From positions 1 to 17,296 of the forward strand of contig JBJEIS010000061.1 of assembly GCA_051877275.1 (NCBI GenBank): DNA of 17,296 nt, in the 5' to 3' direction. The notes beneath the pieces are model-generated. The model worked only from the letters and a program-made list of their open reading frames with translations. It had not been told where the DNA came from and did no database searches. A program made the translations under genes and the position numbers. This document shows, piece after piece, positions 14,550 to 17,296 of this stretch (the first letter of the stretch is position 1; every line of letters starts with the position of its first letter). This DNA comes from RUG11462 sp051877275. GTDB lineage: Bacteria; Bacillota; Clostridia; Oscillospirales; Acutalibacteraceae.

Positions 14550-15989
14550 TTAATAAGCCTTTCCCCAATAAACAAGAGCTTTTGCCGGTTTTCCGCAGCA
14601 AACGCATTTATCGGATATTTTTTCATCGGTAAACGGCATACATCTTGAACCGACGCCTGTTACTTCTTTAACCTTTGTTTCGCATTCTTCATCACCGCAC
14701 CACATTGCTTTTACAAAGCCGTCACCGTTCTCTTCCAAAGCTTTTGTGATTTCTTCCATTGTAGTACAAGCGTAAGTACGGTTCTCACGGTTTTCAAGAG
14801 CGCGTTTATAAAGTCCGTCATGAACTTCTTTAAGTTTTTGTGCCACAACTGTTTCAATTTCATCAATCGGAACAACTGTTTTCTCACGGTTATGACGTGT
14901 AACAACAACGCAAACACCGTTTTCAATATCTCTCGGTCCCATTTCTATACGAACAGGAACACCTTTCATCTCATACTCTGAATATTTCCAACCAGGTGAG
15001 TTTTCAGAATCGTCAAGCTTTACTCTGAATTTATCATTTAATCTGTCGTACAGCTTGTTACAGTTATCCAAAACTCCCTCTTTATGCTGTGCAACAGGAA
15101 TAATTACTACCTGAACCGGTGCTACCGCAGGCGGTAAAACAAGTCCGTTATCATCGCCGTGAGTCATAATAATCGCACCGATAAGACGGGTTGTAACACC
15201 CCAAGATGTCTGATGAGGATAAGCTTTTTTATTCTGTTTATCAGAATACTGAATATCAAATGCTTTAGCAAAGCCGTCGCCGAAGTAATGAGAAGTGCCT
15301 GCCTGCAAAGCCTTTCCGTCATGCATAAGAGCCTCAATGGCATAAGTAGAAACCGCACCCGCAAATTTATCAGACTCGGTTTTTTTACCTTTTATAACAG
15401 GCATAGCCAGTTCTTCCTCACAAAATGAAGCATAAACATTAAGCATTTTTTCTGTTTCGGCAATTGCTTCTTCAGCGCTTGCATGAATAGTGTGTCCCTC
15501 CTGCCATAAAAACTCTCTCGAGCGCAAGAAAGGACGGGTTGTTTTTTCCCAACGCACAACAGAAACCCACTGATTATAAAGCTTAGGCAAATCACGGTAA
15601 GACTGAATAATATTTTTATAATGTTCACAGAAAAGTGTTTCGGAAGTCGGGCGAACGCAAAGACGCTCTTCCAACGGCTCTGAACCGCCGTGAGTTACCC
15701 ATGCAACTTCAGGAGCAAAACCCTCAACATGGTCTTTCTCTTTCTGTAACAACGACTCAGGAATAAACATAGGCATACAAACATTTTCATGCCCTGTTTC
15801 TTTGAATTTATTATCAAGAATTTTCTGAATATTTTCCCAAATTGCATAGCCGTAAGGACGAATAACCATACAGCCTTTTACGCTTGTATACTCAATAAGC
15901 TCTGCTTTTTTGCAGATATCGGTATACCATTTCGCAAAATCTTCATCCATAGATGTGATTTGCTCAACCATTTTTTTATTATCAGCCAT
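14550..15989 (-). CDS. proS: Prolyl-tRNA synthetase, archaeal/eukaryotic type
   Basis: A 479-aa class II aminoacyl-tRNA synthetase that charges tRNA-Pro with proline using ATP. It belongs to the archaeal/eukaryotic (ProS type 3) group: there is no editing insertion between motifs 2 and 3, and there is a C-terminal zinc domain ending in a conserved Tyr (WGKAY). Motif 1 is near MVIRPYGYAIWE (41-52). Motif 2 is FLRSREFLWQEGHT (154-167). The proline pocket includes HYFGDGF (234-240), and motif 3 follows SWGVTTRLIG and HGDDNGLVLPP. Probable zinc ligands are C431, C436, C462 and C465. The ATG at 15989 is chosen because GGAG lies 6 nt upstream; an ATG at 16001 would overlap that ribosome site. It heads a two-gene unit with the membrane protein downstream, behind its own promoter and a structured leader. 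Confidence 0.96.
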   Translation of the reverse strand: MADNKKMVEQITSMDEDFAKWYTDICKKAELIEYTSVKGCMVIRPYGYAIWENIQKILDNKFKETGHENVCMPMFIPESLLQKEKDHVEGFAPEVAWVTHGGSEPLEERLCVRPTSETLFCEHYKNIIQSYRDLPKLYNQWVSVVRWEKTTRPFLRSREFLWQEGHTIHASAEEAIAETEKMLNVYASFCEEELAMPVIKGKKTESDKFAGAVSTYAIEALMHDGKALQAGTSHYFGDGFAKAFDIQYSDKQNKKAYPHQTSWGVTTRLIGAIIMTHGDDNGLVLPPAVAPVQVVIIPVAQHKEGVLDNCNKLYDRLNDKFRVKLDDSENSPGWKYSEYEMKGVPVRIEMGPRDIENGVCVVVTRHNREKTVVPIDEIETVVAQKLKEVHDGLYKRALENRENRTYACTTMEEITKALEENGDGFVKAMWCGDEECETKVKEVTGVGSRCMPFTDEKISDKCVCCGKPAKALVYWGKAY

Positions 15990-15995
15990 TTTAAT

Positions 15996-15999
15996 CTCC
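15996..15999 (-). promoter_or_regulatory. Ribosome binding site fixing the proS start
   Basis: GGAG on the minus strand, 6 nt before the ATG at 15989. The in-frame ATG at 16001 immediately abuts this site (ATGGAG), which makes it an unlikely start. Confidence 0.75.
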
Positions 16000-16036
16000 A
16001 TTCTGCCGCTTTATCCGCAAAACCACAAAAGCAAAT

Positions 16037-16106
16037 TAAATTCTTCAGCAAGCGACCGAGCGAAGAATTTAGCTTAAATGATACGGGTGGCGCCCTTTTT
16101 TCGGGC
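16037..16106 (-). other. Structured proS leader or small dispersed repeat
   Basis: Within the predicted proS leader of about 140 nt lies a hairpin with perfect 10-bp arms (16037-16046 and 16062-16071) around a 15-nt loop. A short GC hairpin (GCCC 16092-16095 with GGGC 16103-16106) follows. The CCC at 16093-16095 could instead pair with GGG at 16085-16087, so two folds exclude each other. No T-box consensus is present in the sense direction. It could be a regulatory leader or a copy of an intergenic repeat. Confidence 0.45.
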
Positions 16107-16137
16107 AAAACATAATTTAAAATATCAATAATATCAT

Positions 16138-16166
16138 ATTATATTATATATTAGGCGAAATTTCAA
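16138..16166 (-). promoter_or_regulatory. proS promoter
   Basis: TTGAAA (16161-16166), a 17-nt spacer and a perfect TATAAT (16138-16143) lie on the minus strand, 14 bp after the gpsA stop codon. The predicted start near 16131 gives a leader of about 142 nt. No terminator separates it from gpsA, so read-through from the plsY-gpsA unit may also contribute. Confidence 0.7.
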
Positions 16167-16180
16167 CATTTTTTGATAAA

Positions 16181-17167
16181 TTAAAAGCTTTCAGATTTTT
16201 TATCACGTTCCATAAGATTTTTTATTGAATCGCCTACATTCATATTTTGATACAAAATCTTATAACACTCATTAACAATAGGCATTTCCACATTATACTT
16301 TTCAGCAAGCTTTTTAGCGCTGTCTGTTGCAAAATAGCCCTCAACCGTTCCAACTCTTTTTAAAGCTTCATCTACTGAAACACCCTCTCCGACAAGCATA
16401 CCGAAAGAACGGTTTCTTGAATGAGTAGAGGTACAGGTAACTACCAAATCACCGATACCCGAAAGCCCCGCAAAAGTATAACGGCTTGCTCCCATTGCTT
16501 CACCAAGCTTGGACATTTCATTTATACCTCTTGTAATGATAGCGGCAATTGTATTATCGCCAAGCTTCATTCCTTTAACAATTCCTGCTGCGACAGCAAT
16601 AATATTTTTAAGAGCAGCGCCGACTTCAACGCCTATTACATCTTCTTGAGTATAAATTCTGAAAAAGTCATTTGAAAGCAATTCCTGAACCTGAATAGCT
16701 GCGTCTTTATCGTCGCTAGCCGCAACAACCGAAGTCGGAATTCGCTTACCCACTTCTTCTGCATGAGAAGGTCCCGATAAAACAACTACCGGATTATCAG
16801 GCAATTCTTCTTTAATAATTTGTGAAAAACGTTTTAAAGTATTTTTTTCAAATCCCTTTGCAACCGATATAATTATAGTATTATCTGTTACATAACCCTT
16901 TAGCATATTTGCAGTTTCTTTAACCGCAAAAGACGGAGTTGCAATAATAACAACATCACTTTCAGAAATATCCTCTTTATTTGATGTTAAAACAATATCT
17001 TTTGGGATTTCAACACCTTTAAGCAAAGGGTTTTCGCGAGTTTTCTTTAAATTTTCTATTTCCTCTTGAAATTTGCCCCAGACAACAGTCTTGTGTCCGC
17101 ACAAATAACTCAAAATTGCAAGAGCCGTACCCCAGCCGCCTGAACCTAAAACAGTAATTTTTTTCAT
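16181..17167 (-). CDS. gpsA: NAD(P)H-dependent glycerol-3-phosphate dehydrogenase
   Basis: A 328-aa cytosolic enzyme that reduces dihydroxyacetone phosphate to sn-glycerol-3-phosphate, the backbone for phospholipid synthesis. The Rossmann nucleotide site is GSGGWGTA (8-15), with further family landmarks at ATPSFAV (76-82), SVAKGFE (101-107), and SGPSHAEEV (131-139). The C-terminal substrate domain has a catalytic Lys in GAALKNI (K187) and the signature GLSGIGDLVVTC followed by SRNRSFG. The length is typical. The plsY stop is 10 nt upstream, so the product of GpsA is the acceptor for PlsY from the same transcript. The nearest ribosome-like AAAGG lies about 14 nt before the ATG inside the end of plsY, which is longer than ideal and suggests coupling to plsY translation. 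Confidence 0.97.
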   Translation of the reverse strand: MKKITVLGSGGWGTALAILSYLCGHKTVVWGKFQEEIENLKKTRENPLLKGVEIPKDIVLTSNKEDISESDVVIIATPSFAVKETANMLKGYVTDNTIIISVAKGFEKNTLKRFSQIIKEELPDNPVVVLSGPSHAEEVGKRIPTSVVAASDDKDAAIQVQELLSNDFFRIYTQEDVIGVEVGAALKNIIAVAAGIVKGMKLGDNTIAAIITRGINEMSKLGEAMGASRYTFAGLSGIGDLVVTCTSTHSRNRSFGMLVGEGVSVDEALKRVGTVEGYFATDSAKKLAEKYNVEMPIVNECYKILYQNMNVGDSIKNLMERDKKSESF

Positions 17168-17177
17168 AATAGCGCAA

Positions 17178-17296
17178 TTAACCTTTCTTACCGCTTCCGA
17201 TTTTGTTTTCGGTACCGTCGAGTAATCTTTTTATGTTTTCGTGGTGCTTAATTATAACCATACCCGACATTATTGCAACAAGTATTGTAGAAGCCA
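17178..17296 (-). CDS. plsY: Glycerol-3-phosphate acyltransferase PlsY, C-terminal fragment
   Basis: The window cuts this gene; only the last 39 codons and the stop are present. The translated end reads ILVAIMSGMVIIKHHENIKR followed by LLDGTENKIGSGKKG. This is a final membrane helix and the family-typical HHENIKRLLxGTE-K tail of PlsY, the membrane enzyme that transfers an acyl group from acyl-phosphate to glycerol-3-phosphate. It lies 10 nt upstream of gpsA, a common gene pair. The fragment is too short to judge the rest of the protein. Confidence 0.88.
   Translation of the reverse strand, partial: ASTILVAIMSGMVIIKHHENIKRLLDGTENKIGSGKKG

Noticed and set aside
14222..14553. Leu-rich and Val-rich open frames opposite or out of frame with the Thr-rich protein
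   Set aside because: They arise from the low-complexity Thr codon runs; the chosen frame has a signal peptide, a membrane helix and a ribosome site.
16085..16094. GGGTGGCGCC resembling the T-box core
   Set aside because: It is on the plus strand, opposite to proS transcription, and there is no plus-strand gene for it to control.
15878..16108. Minus-strand open frame running from the proS leader into proS
   Set aside because: It overlaps proS out of frame, has no convincing ribosome site, and shows no family resemblance.

Overview
The window reads as chromosomal DNA of a low-GC Gram-positive bacterium, most likely a Ruminococcus-like member of the Clostridia (Oscillospiraceae). The pointers are AT-rich sequence, AAAGG/GGAGG ribosome sites, a bacterial-clostridial use of the archaeal/eukaryotic-type ProS, a cohesin-like secreted protein, and two secreted proteins that end in the basic double-FN3 tail common in gut Ruminococcaceae. 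The genus is an inference. Every supported gene is on the minus strand, so the window is read from right to left. I saw no tRNA, rRNA, CRISPR array, insertion sequence or phage gene, and no gene-free stretch longer than 300 bases.

Right end (about 13.7-17.3 kb), housekeeping: the 3' end of plsY (acyl-phosphate:glycerol-3-phosphate acyltransferase) and gpsA (glycerol-3-phosphate dehydrogenase) form a phospholipid-precursor pair. Next comes proS with its own good promoter and a structured leader of about 140 nt. A Thr-rich single-pass membrane protein of unknown function follows proS after 12 nt and ends in a terminator. secA (10734-13478) follows as a separate unit.

Middle (6.2-10.6 kb), secreted polysaccharide-related proteins: a 940-aa multidomain protein has a right-handed beta-helix resembling clan GH-N (GH28/GH49), a copper-amine-oxidase-N-like domain, a CBM-like domain and a clostridial C-terminal domain. 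A 502-aa cohesin-like protein follows, with a 19-unit Ser/Glu repeat linker and a double-FN3 tail.

Left (0.1-6.1 kb), phosphate response: an OmpR/PhoB-family regulator and a PhoR-like kinase are followed by a Na+/phosphate cotransporter with a PhoU-like tail. Between the kinase and the transporter lies a very good match to a Gram-positive Pho-box array placed at -17 to -56 of a promoter with a poor -35. I infer a self-contained phosphate-sensing and uptake cassette. Last is a 718-aa secreted protein that carries an internally duplicated unknown module and the same double-FN3 tail as the cohesin-like protein.

Three starts should be moved inward from the longest open frame, based on ribosome sites, signal peptides and promoters: the response regulator to 6109, the beta-helix protein to 10604 and proS to 15989.
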